From NCBI GenBank assembly GCA_963718295.1, contig CAVQYV010000006.1:186001-250000 (forward strand): 64,000 bases of DNA, written 5' to 3'. A program made the translations under genes and the position numbers. This DNA comes from CAVQYV01 sp963718295 [NCBI: uncultured Methylomirabilota bacterium] (GTDB lineage: Bacteria; Methylomirabilota; Methylomirabilia; CAVQYV01). Below the pieces are notes generated by a model. The model saw nothing but the letters and a program-made list of their open reading frames with translations, was not told where the DNA came from and made no database searches. Positions 57,172-64,000 of this stretch are shown here, piece after piece (the first letter of the stretch is position 1; every line of letters begins with the position of its first letter).

Positions 57172-58214
57172 AAGCGATTACGGTAGAACCTAAAAAGCCC
57201 GGGACAGTCCGGTACGAAGATATTCCGGAGCCCGATGTGCGCGAGGGCTCGGTCCTGGTTGAAGCGATGGCCGCCGCTGTCTGTGGAACGGACGTCGAGA
57301 TCGCCGAAGGCAAATACGGCTGGGCGCCTCCGGGAAAGACGCGCCTGGTGCTGGGACATGAATCCCTCGGCCGGGTCATTGATCCAGGTCCAAGCAGTTC
57401 ATTCAAAAAGGGAGACCTGGTGGCCGGGATTGTCCGCCGTCCGGACCCGGTTCCCTGCCCCAATTGTGCGGTGGGTGAATCCGACATGTGCCGCAACGGC
57501 CAGTACACCGAGCGAGGGATCAAAGAGATCCACGGATTTATGTCGGAACGCTGGCGCATCGAACCCGAATACGCCATCAAGGTGGACCCTTCCCTGGGAA
57601 TCCTCGGCGTGCTGCTCGAGCCGACGACGGTGATCATAAAAGCGCTGGAGCAGGTCCTCGCGGTGGGCCAACGCGCCTTCTGGGAACCGAAGACCGTGCT
57701 GGTGACCGGCGCGGGCCCGATCGGTCTTTTGGCGGCTGGTGTAGCGAGCCTGGGAGGATACGAGGTCCATGTCCTCGATCGTGTCGAAACCGGACTGAAG
57801 CCCGAACTCGTGCGCGCCCTCGGCGCGACGTATCACTCCGGGAGCGTCTTGGATCTCGGATTCGAGCCGGACGTCATCGTCGAGTGTACGGGTGTCGGAT
57901 CGGTGATTGCAGACTCGGTCCAGAAGGTCGGAGCGGGCGGGGTCGTCTGCCTGACGGGCGTCGGAGCGGGCGGTATCGCCAGCCGGGCCGTGGCCGACAT
58001 CGCGGCGGCAGCGGTCCTGAAGAACAATGTGATTGTCGGCAGCGTGAATGCGAACAAGCGTCACTGGTACAAAGCGAATGAACGGTTGGCTCGCCTGGAC
58101 CGGAAGTGGCTGAGCCGCCTGATCACCCGCTATGAAAAGCCGGAGAATTTCAAGCAGGCTCTGGAGAGAAAACCCGACGACATCAAAGTCGTCATCCAGT
58201 TTTCGGAGATCTGA
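57168..58214 (+). CDS. Glucose 1-dehydrogenase-like zinc MDR enzyme, copy 2
   Basis: Nearly the same sequence as the gene at 44513, with scattered changes only (for example VLDRVETGLKPELV for VLDRNQTGPKPDLV). All zinc and NAD motifs are intact. It is translationally coupled to the GH13 gene, so release of glucose by GH63/GH13 and oxidation by this enzyme may be one process. It is free of the frameshifts found just upstream. Confidence 0.88.
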   Translation: MKAITVEPKKPGTVRYEDIPEPDVREGSVLVEAMAAAVCGTDVEIAEGKYGWAPPGKTRLVLGHESLGRVIDPGPSSSFKKGDLVAGIVRRPDPVPCPNCAVGESDMCRNGQYTERGIKEIHGFMSERWRIEPEYAIKVDPSLGILGVLLEPTTVIIKALEQVLAVGQRAFWEPKTVLVTGAGPIGLLAAGVASLGGYEVHVLDRVETGLKPELVRALGATYHSGSVLDLGFEPDVIVECTGVGSVIADSVQKVGAGGVVCLTGVGAGGIASRAVADIAAAAVLKNNVIVGSVNANKRHWYKANERLARLDRKWLSRLITRYEKPENFKQALERKPDDIKVVIQFSEI

Positions 58215-58273
58215 TGGAAGATGCAAACGACCGGCCTATCCCCGGGGCGCTTTTCGCCTCTGAGCTGATCGGA

Positions 58274-58309
58274 AGGAATTCGGGAAGGAATTCGGGGGAC
58301 ACAATACTT
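58274..58309 (+). repeat. Left inverted repeat of the DUF2092 cassette
   Basis: AGGAATTCGGGAAGGAATTC followed by GGGGGACACAATACTT. It is an inverted copy of 60073-60107. Sequences with GGGACAC-ATACTT next to GAATTC runs resemble REP-type repeats linked to TnpA_REP (RAYT) transposases; no such gene is in the window. Confidence 0.65.
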
Positions 58310-58415
58310 GATTATTGACAGATCAGACTGATTTTGTGAATATCCAGCCATGAAAATCCATCTAATGAATTTATGGATGCTGAAATTAACTATCATAAAC
58401 TGAAGGAGGACAAAG

Positions 58416-59252
58416 ATGAAAAAAATGGCACGACTCGGGCTGATTCGGCCCCTGTGGGCCGCATTTGCGGCGCTGGCGGCGCTTCTGGCACTCAGCGCCG
58501 TCCCGGTGCTGGCTGCCGATAAGACGCCGGCGGCACCCTCTACCAAACAGGATCCGGAAGCCAAGGCGATCCTGTTGAAAATGGCCCACTTCCTCGCCCA
58601 GGCGCCGGCTTTCAGCGTGACCATCCGCAGCGGCTACGATGCGATCCAGTCAAACGGCCAGCCGATCGAGTTCGGCGCGAAGCGCCGGATCCTTCTCCAA
58701 CGTCCCGACCGGTTGCGCGTCGATGTCGAACGCAGCGACGGCGATCAAGGACTGGTCTTGTTCGACGGCAAGGAAATCACCGCCTTCAAGGCCGACGACA
58801 ATGCCTACGCCCGCGTGGAAAAATCCGGCACGGTGGATAACGCACTGGTCTACATGGTCAGGGATCTGCAGATGACCCTACCCTTGGCGCGGATGTTCCA
58901 TACCGGCCTCCCAAAATATCTGGAGAAGCAGATCACATCGATCATTTACGTGGAGGAAGACTACCTCTTCGACGTCCCCACCGACCACCTGGCTGCCCGT
59001 TCCGCGGATGTCGATTATCAATTATGGATCGCGCAAGGCGAGCAGCCGCTGCCGCGCAGGATCATCCTCACCTACAAGAATGCGCCGGGGCACCCCCAGT
59101 TCCGGGCCAATCTGTCCGATTGGGACCTATCGCCCCAGGTGGCCGCCGACAGTTTCTCCTTCATTCCGCCGGCGGGCGCGGAGCAGATCCCGTTCCTTGC
59201 CCCCCAGCGCCAGAAGGGTTCCGTACCCGTGAAGAAAGGAGGCAAAAAATGA
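58416..59252 (+). CDS. Exported DUF2092 protein, copy 2
   Basis: A 278-residue precursor with a long signal peptide (cleavage near VLA). It has the same outline as the gene at 9841: AKAILLKMAHFLAQAPAFSV, RRILLQRPDRLRVDV, LVLFDGKEITAFKADDNAYA, VDYQLWIAQGEQPLPRRI. The C-terminus adds a basic KKGGKK tail. Function unknown; a periplasmic lipoprotein-carrier-like fold is inferred. It overlaps the next gene by 4 bp. Confidence 0.75.
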   Translation: MKKMARLGLIRPLWAAFAALAALLALSAVPVLAADKTPAAPSTKQDPEAKAILLKMAHFLAQAPAFSVTIRSGYDAIQSNGQPIEFGAKRRILLQRPDRLRVDVERSDGDQGLVLFDGKEITAFKADDNAYARVEKSGTVDNALVYMVRDLQMTLPLARMFHTGLPKYLEKQITSIIYVEEDYLFDVPTDHLAARSADVDYQLWIAQGEQPLPRRIILTYKNAPGHPQFRANLSDWDLSPQVAADSFSFIPPAGAEQIPFLAPQRQKGSVPVKKGGKK

Positions 59253-59971
59253 CTCTCAAGTCTCAAGCGTCTGCACTTTTTATCGGAGCCATATTCCTGT
59301 CGGTGACCACCCTCGCCGGGATGGCGGAGGCTCGGGGAGGCGGCAGGGGTGGTGGCGGCGGTCGTGGCGGCGGCGGTGTCTCGCGCAGCAGTGCCGCCAG
59401 TAGCGGCAGCTTCTCGTCCCGCTCCGCGTCACAGCGTCCGGCGCAGCCGTCGACCCGTCAGTCGGGAGCCGCCCAGCGCCCGGCAAAGCCCTCGACCAGC
59501 GAGGCCAAGACAGCCCAACGATCCAAACCACAAGCGAGCCAGCAGGAAAGTGCCTCCCAACGCAAGGGGCAGCGCCAGGACACCGCCGGCGAACGACAGA
59601 AGGACCGGGAGGCCAATCGCGAGGAGGCCCGCGAGGACTGGCAGGACCACGCTGAGGACATGCAGGAAGACCGGCAGGACTTCGTCGAGGATGAGTACCA
59701 TGGAGGCCATTGGGACGACCACTACTACCATGACGACGTCGCCGTGGGGTTTGTCGTCGGGGCCACCGTGGGCGTGGCGGCTGGGGCGGCCGTGGCATCT
59801 TCACAAACGACCGTTGTGAATGTGACGACCGTAACGACGCTCCCCTGTGACGGCACAGCGATGATCGTCAACGGCGTCGCCTACTACCAGTGCGGGACCA
59901 CCTGGTACAATCGCGGCTACCAGGGTGATACCGTCATCTACATCGTCAGTAACGCGCCACCGGGATATTGA
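59249..59971 (+). CDS. Exported low-complexity protein with C-terminal Cys-Tyr module
   Basis: A 240-residue precursor: signal peptide, a Gly/Arg-rich stretch, a Ser/Gln/Lys/Pro-rich linker, a highly charged helix (DREANREEAREDWQDHAEDM), HGGHWDDHYYHDD, one hydrophobic glycine-zipper segment (VGFVVGATVGVAAGAAVA) and the end module LPCDGTAMIV, AYYQCGTTWYNRGYQG. That module is shared with the broken protein at 10643. It is likely a cell-envelope or matrix protein. Confidence 0.7.
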   Translation: MTLKSQASALFIGAIFLSVTTLAGMAEARGGGRGGGGGRGGGGVSRSSAASSGSFSSRSASQRPAQPSTRQSGAAQRPAKPSTSEAKTAQRSKPQASQQESASQRKGQRQDTAGERQKDREANREEAREDWQDHAEDMQEDRQDFVEDEYHGGHWDDHYYHDDVAVGFVVGATVGVAAGAAVASSQTTVVNVTTVTTLPCDGTAMIVNGVAYYQCGTTWYNRGYQGDTVIYIVSNAPPGY

Positions 59972-60072
59972 GGGGACGGTGGATTTCGATCCATGCCATG
60001 ACCTTTCCTGACTGGGCGGATGTTGAGAAACCTGAAGCCTGGTCCAAAGGGAGGGAGTAAAAGATAAAAAAT

Positions 60073-60107
60073 AAGTATTGTGTCCCCGAAATTCCCGGAA
60101 TTCCCCG
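60073..60107 (-). repeat. Right inverted repeat of the DUF2092 cassette
   Basis: AAGTATTGTGTCCCCGAAAT and then TCCCGGAATTCCCC form the inverted counterpart of 58274-58309. The pair encloses about 1.8 kb with two coupled genes. Confidence 0.65.
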
Positions 60108-60220
60108 GGTGGGACGGAAAAAGTATACCAGGTGGAGGGAGGTGAGAACAGTTTCATTGGTCAGCCCATCAGAGTGGTTTGGTTCGGAGGCTTCCATTAC
60201 GACATGAAAAGGGGAAACCT

Positions 60221-60697
60221 ATGAAGTGGATGCGATTGGTTTGGGTGCTGCTCATTTGCTCATTTGCTTTGACTGCCTTAACTGCCTTTGCCCAGGAGCC
60301 CTCCAAGGGCACCATGGATGCGGTGCGCGACTCGCTGAAGGCCCAAAGGAAAGCGTTTATCGGCGTAAATATGCAATTGACCGACGCAGAGGATGCCAAA
60401 TTCTGGCCCGTGTATGAGAGCTACCAGAAGGATTTGGGAAAGATCAACGAAAAGATAGCCGGTATGATCGTGGACTATGCGAAAAACTATGACGCGCTCA
60501 CGAACGAGAAGGCAGGCGAGCTCTTGAGAACGAATCTGGCCCTGGAAGGGGAATTGCTCAAACTGAAAGAGTCCTATCTGCCCAAGTTCAGCGCGGCCCT
60601 TCCGCCCAAAAAGGTAACCCGCTATTACCAGATAGAAAATAAAATCCAAGCGGTAATCCGGTATGACTTGGCCGAGAAGATTCCCCTGGTGAAGTAA
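60221..60697 (+). CDS. Small exported helical protein
   Basis: A 158-residue precursor with a signal peptide (cleavage after AFA). The mature helix-rich chain includes MQLTDAEDAKFWPVYESYQ, a motif common in short periplasmic proteins of unknown function that resemble the Spy/CpxP outline. A GGGGAAACC site precedes the ATG. It is followed by a strong hairpin and is probably monocistronic. Confidence 0.6.
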   Translation: MKWMRLVWVLLICSFALTALTAFAQEPSKGTMDAVRDSLKAQRKAFIGVNMQLTDAEDAKFWPVYESYQKDLGKINEKIAGMIVDYAKNYDALTNEKAGELLRTNLALEGELLKLKESYLPKFSAALPPKKVTRYYQIENKIQAVIRYDLAEKIPLVK

Positions 60698-60720
60698 ACG
60701 GAAGTCTGTCGTACCGTACA

Positions 60721-60751
60721 GAGTACCCCGCAGCCTGCCTGCGGGGTACTC
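60721..60751 (+). terminator. Perfect 13-bp hairpin after the small exported protein
   Basis: Arms GAGTACCCCGCAG and CTGCGGGGTACTC around CCTGC, 24 bp after the stop. Only TT follows, so it is a moderate intrinsic terminator at best. Confidence 0.6.
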
Positions 60752-60767
60752 TTGCTAAGGAAGAACA

Positions 60768-62148
60768 ATGGAGGAGGAACGACCGGTCCCGGCAGAGGGC
60801 CAAAACTCGATCACACCCAGGGGCAACGTGAAGCAACTTCCCATGTCTCCCTCGACGAATTCTCCCAAGGCTTTTCACATCATGGCCAAGCCTGCTGGTT
60901 CAGCCTGCAATCTTCATTGTGACTACTGCTTCTTCCTGAAGAAGGAGAAGCTTTATCCGGGAAGCAATTTCCGTATGTCCGATGAGGTTCATGAGGCTTA
61001 TATCCAGCAGCTTTTTGAAGCTCATCAGGTTCCTCAAGTGACTGTGGCGTGGCAGGGAGGCGAGCCGACCTTGATGGGACTCGATTTCTTCCGGCGCTCC
61101 GTGGAGCTTCAAAAAAAGTATCAGAAGTCCGGCACCCGGGTCGAGAACACCTTCCAATCCAACGGCATCCTTCTTGACGACGAGTGGTGCCGATTTTTTC
61201 ATGACAATAGCTTCCTCGTCGGCCTCAGCATGGATGGCCCCAAAGAGCTTCACGACACCTACCGGAAGGATAAGGGAGGCCACGGAACATTCGACCGGGT
61301 CATTAAGGCCGCCAGGCTGCTCCAGAAGCACGAAGTGGAGTTCAACGTCCTCTGCACGGTCAATCAGAAAGAATGCCGGCCATCCCTTGAAGGTCTACGG
61401 GTTCTTCCGGGATGAGCTCGGGGCGAATTACCTCCAGTTCATCCCCATCGTGGAGCGGGAGAACGAGAGCGGGTTCCAGGAAGGCAACAAGGTCACGGAC
61501 CGGTCCGTGCGGCCGGAACAGTGGGGGCGCTTCCTGATGGATATCTTCGATGAGTGGGTGAAGAGGGATGTGGGGAAGACCTTCGTCCTCAACTTTGACG
61601 GGGCGCTGGCTGGCTGGCTGGGAATGGCCGGCACGGTCTGCATCTTCGGGCCCGCGTGCGGCCTGGGGATGGCCTTGGAGCACAACGGTGATCTTTATTC
61701 GTGCGATCACTTTGTCGAACCGAGCTACTATTTGGGAAACATCCTCACCACACCCATGATCGAGCTCATGGCTTCGGAGAAGCAAAGAAAGTTTGGCCAA
61801 GACAAAAGGGGCGCCCTGCCGCGATACTGCCGGGAATGCGATTTGCTCTCCGTGTGCAACGGGGAATGTCCCAAGAACCGGTTCATCGAAACGCCCGATG
61901 GGCAGGCGGGACTGAACTACCTGTGCGCCGGGTATAAGGCTTTCTTCAGACACGCGGACACACCCATGCGCATCATGGCCGACCTGATCCGGCGAGGCCG
62001 GCTGGCCGAGGAAGTGATGGCCATATCGGCAAGGGAGGAGGGTAATCTTAAAGCGAAGTTCGCAAATGCAGGCAGAAACGACCCTTGCCCCTGCGGGAGC
62101 GGCAAGAAATTCAAGCGCTGTCACGGCGGGCAAGACATCAAGACCTGA
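60768..62148 (+). CDS. Anaerobic sulfatase-maturase-like radical SAM enzyme with SEC-C tail, frameshifted
   Basis: Joined frames give about 455 residues. The radical-SAM triad CNLHCDYCFF, AWQGGEPTLMG, GLSMDGPKELHD and the SPASM cysteines (FGPACGLG, YSCDHFVEP, YCRECDLLSVCNGECPKNR, YLCAG) identify the anSME family, which turns a Cys or Ser of sulfatases into formylglycine. The frame changes near 61378. The extra C-terminus RNDPCPCGSGKKFKRCHG is a SEC-C zinc motif. ATG 60768 has AATGGAGG near it; ATG 60843 is an alternative. No sulfatase gene is in the window. Confidence 0.85.
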
Positions 62149-62279
62149 CAGAGGAAGTGCGTATCGATTCGTCGGGGAGGCGTGCCCTCCTGAAGGGCGC
62201 GACTCCGAAGACAGGTCCTGTCAACATGAACGGAAGCCCCGTGAAACGGGAAAAGAAGATCCTGAAAGGAGAGTCGGCA

Positions 62280-63003
62280 ATGATACGAATCGGAAAAAGA
62301 CCATGGAGAGGTGGGTTATCCGCTGCGATAGCCGTCCTCGCGATTGCTGTGCCTTGTGGTCTTCGGCACCTCGGCCGTCGCGGCCCAAAAAGCAAACAAG
62401 GAGAAGACTGAGGCTCAGGGGATCGTGGACACGGCGAAGGCCACCTTCAACTCCTTCATGGCTGACGAGAACTTCGGCTGGTTGCACGAGAATCTCAAGA
62501 ATGCCAAAGGCCTGTTGATCTATCCCCAGGTCCTGAAGGCAGGTTTCATCTTCGGTGGCTCGGGTGGGACGGGCGTCCTCGTGGTAAGAGACGAGAAAAC
62601 CAATGATTGGAGCCAGCCTGCTTTCTACACTCTTGGCGCCGTGACTTTCGGCCTGCAGATCGGCGGAGAGGCGGCACAGGTCGTCGTGATGGCCATGAGT
62701 CAGAAGGCCGTGGATTCGCTGCTCACTTCGTCCTTGAAGCTCGGCGGCGATATGTCCATTGCAACCGGGCCCGTAGGGGTAGGCGCCAAAGGCAACGTAA
62801 CCGCCGACTTCATTTCCTTTGCCAAATCCAAGGGCCTGTATGCAGGGGTAAATCTTGAAGGCTCTTCGGTCAATGTGAGGGACAAGCTGAACGAAGCCTA
62901 CTACGGCAAAGCGGTCACCCCCGTCGACATCCTGGTAAAGAAAGAGGTCAGCAGCAAACGCTCGGCCGAGCTTCTGGCGGCACTGAAGAAGGCAACACAG
63001 TAG
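62280..63003 (+). CDS. SYLF-domain lipid-binding protein, frameshift in signal peptide
   Basis: From ATG 62280 the signal peptide runs MIRIGKRPWRGG, SAAIAVLAIAV and then shifts frame near 62347 to LVVFGTSAVAAQ. The mature part (about 205 residues) shows the SYLF/Ysc84 pattern: LLIYPQVLKAGFIFGGSGG, GVLVVRDEKT, QPAFYTLGAVTFGLQIG, VGVGAKG. SYLF proteins bind phosphoinositides in eukaryotes; bacterial members are periplasmic and uncharacterised. GAAAGGAGA precedes the ATG. Confidence 0.82.
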
Positions 63004-63055
63004 AGGGGACCGCTCGGGCGTCCGACCCGAAGGAGCCCACATGAATAAAGTCATA

Positions 63056-63078
63056 AGCCCCGCCTTGTAGGCGGGGAA
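63056..63078 (+). repeat. GC hairpin of a possible small mobile repeat
   Basis: GCCCCGCC-TTGTA-GGCGGGGA forms a 7-8 bp stem 55 bp after the SYLF stop. Hairpins of this form occur at ends of IS200/IS605-type sequences and as terminators; no T-run follows. The rest of 63004-63251 is otherwise unassigned. Confidence 0.35.
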
Positions 63079-63251
63079 CCATATGCTGGGGGGTCAAGGG
63101 GGCGCAGCATCACCCTTGCCAAGGGGGGTCAGCCGCCTGGAGGGGAGCCTAAGTCTGAAGGCCTTGCGGTCCGACGAAAACGAATGAAACGAGTAAGGGT
63201 ATGGGATGTAATGTGTCGTTGCTGCGAAGGAGAAAGAAAGGAAAATAACCG

Positions 63252-63680
63252 ATGAGCCCCCCTGAAGATACCCCCCCAGCCAAGGATCGCGGGACGGCTC
63301 TCGCGGAGCAGCGGACGGAATACGCCGTGGAGCGGACCCGGGCGGCTGCCGAACGGACCCTGATGGCCTGGATCCGGACGACCCTGTCCATGATCGGCTT
63401 TGGCTTTTCGATCTTCAAGTTTTTCGAGTATTTGAAGGAGTCAGAAAAGTTCATCCTCCGGCGTCCGAGGGCACCAGAACACCTGGGGCTTTTTCTGGTG
63501 ATCCTGGGGGTTATCATGTTGATCCTGGCGATGTGGCAGCACTGGGTCTTCATCAAACGGCTGAGGGAGAGATCGGGGCAAAAGATGCCTCTCTCGCTCG
63601 CCATGATTGCGGCCCTGTTCATTACCCTCGTCGGTCTGTTTGCCCTCTTGAACCTTCTTTTTAGGATCGGTGGCGTTTAG
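63252..63680 (+). CDS. DUF202 (YidH-like) membrane protein, copy 2
   Basis: A 142-residue protein with the signature RTRAAAERTLMAWIRTTLSM, IGFGFSIFKF and three membrane helices. It differs from the 14606 protein by a longer N-terminus and middle loop. Function unknown. GGAAAATAACCG precedes the ATG, a weak ribosome site. Confidence 0.8.
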   Translation: MSPPEDTPPAKDRGTALAEQRTEYAVERTRAAAERTLMAWIRTTLSMIGFGFSIFKFFEYLKESEKFILRRPRAPEHLGLFLVILGVIMLILAMWQHWVFIKRLRERSGQKMPLSLAMIAALFITLVGLFALLNLLFRIGGV

Positions 63681-63742
63681 GAGGAGTGACCAGTGGCGAG
63701 TGAGAAGTGGCGAGGCAAATGATCGGGGTACGACGATTGGAG

Positions 63743-63966
63743 TTAACCTAAGGAATCTCGGGACGCCTCCGAACTGAATTTTCCGACAGCATTCAAGGCC
63801 CTCCTGCGCCGGTCCTCCGCACCGGCTGCCAAACCCGCACCCGATCTGACGACATGGTCCACCGCCTCCCGGATGCTCTCGGCAACGGACATATGGCGTG
63901 TGCTGGCGATTCGCTCAACCTCTTCTGCCTGCTCCTCGGTGAGCTGTATCTGTGTTCTGACCAGGC
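63743..63966 (-). CDS. Ribbon-helix-helix (CopG-like) antitoxin, apparent CTG start
   Basis: On the minus strand the frame reads VRTQIQLTEEQAEEVERIA, MSVAESIREAVDHVV and a short C-terminus. This is the RHH fold of VapB/CopG-type antitoxins that pair with PIN toxins. No ATG, GTG or TTG opens the frame; a CTG just before VRTQ has GTGGAGG at good distance, so either CTG is used or ATG was misread. The C-terminal half is short for an antitoxin, and no toxin gene follows on this strand. Confidence 0.6.
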
Positions 63967-64000
63967 TGCCTCCACTGATACCATCTGTTACATCATCATA

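Overview
The window looks like a chromosomal segment of an anaerobic, Gram-negative, GC-rich bacterium, probably one of the Desulfobacterota or a relative. The pointers are oxygen-sensitive chemistry (a glycyl-radical enzyme with its activase, a benzoyl-CoA-reductase-like ATP-dependent reductase, an anaerobic sulfatase maturase and many 4Fe-4S proteins), outer-membrane barrels, a lipoprotein, and sigma-54 regulation. The taxonomic call is an inference from gene content only. I found no rRNA, tRNA, CRISPR array or complete insertion sequence.

Layout. 1-5.6 kb: end of pyruvate kinase, phosphoglycerate mutase, a reversed phosphoglucose isomerase remnant, an AI-2E-type permease, a DUF3313 protein and a patatin lipoprotein. 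5.7-9.5 kb: a large multi-GAF sensor kinase coupled to a NarL-type regulator. 9.8-12.5 kb: exported DUF2092 and repeat proteins, a MITE-like element fused to a duplicated regulator tail, and a lone receiver. 12.6-24.4 kb: a sulfur/redox block with a CoA-disulfide-reductase/rhodanese fusion, MarC, and a tight operon of two HgdB/BcrB-like reductase subunits, a DszB-like sulfinate desulfinase and two BadF-type ATPases, followed by a cupin, an unknown protein, an exported rhodanese and an AhpD-like protein. 24.6-30.2 kb: envelope proteins, a toxin-antitoxin pair, Fic, and fragments of aldolase and GAPDH. 30.7-33.4 kb: a sigma-54 activator sharing GAF modules with the sensor kinase. 33.7-49.9 kb: a second sulfur/redox block with a monooxygenase-like protein, a second CoADR-rhodanese, glycyl-radical enzyme, PFK-like protein, activase, iron-sulfur HTH protein, cupin, MetK, a flavin reductase, glucose dehydrogenase, MarC, a second DszB-like protein and a ferredoxin-nitroreductase. 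49.9-58.2 kb: sugar enzymes (transaldolase, phosphoglucose isomerase, GH63, GH13, a second glucose dehydrogenase). 58.4-64 kb: a second DUF2092 cassette between inverted repeats, the sulfatase maturase, a SYLF protein, a DUF202 protein and a ribbon-helix-helix protein.

How it may work together. The two DszB-like proteins keep the Cys, His and Arg of the sulfinate desulfinase active site. One lies inside a four-subunit ATP-driven radical reductase operon. CoADR-rhodanese, rhodanese, cupin and ferredoxin-type proteins lie around both copies. I infer an anaerobic organosulfur or aromatic-acid pathway of unknown substrate. A roughly 75-nt element that can fold into two hairpins with complementary loops (a kissing-loop candidate) precedes the first cupin, the glycyl-radical enzyme and the second desulfinase, with a degenerate fourth copy. 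It may tie these scattered genes into one regulon.

The segment is also full of duplicated, truncated and re-joined gene ends. Many single-base frameshifts, mostly insertions, cluster at 36-41 kb and 50-57 kb. Because the reading frames are otherwise well kept, many may be sequencing or assembly errors rather than true decay.
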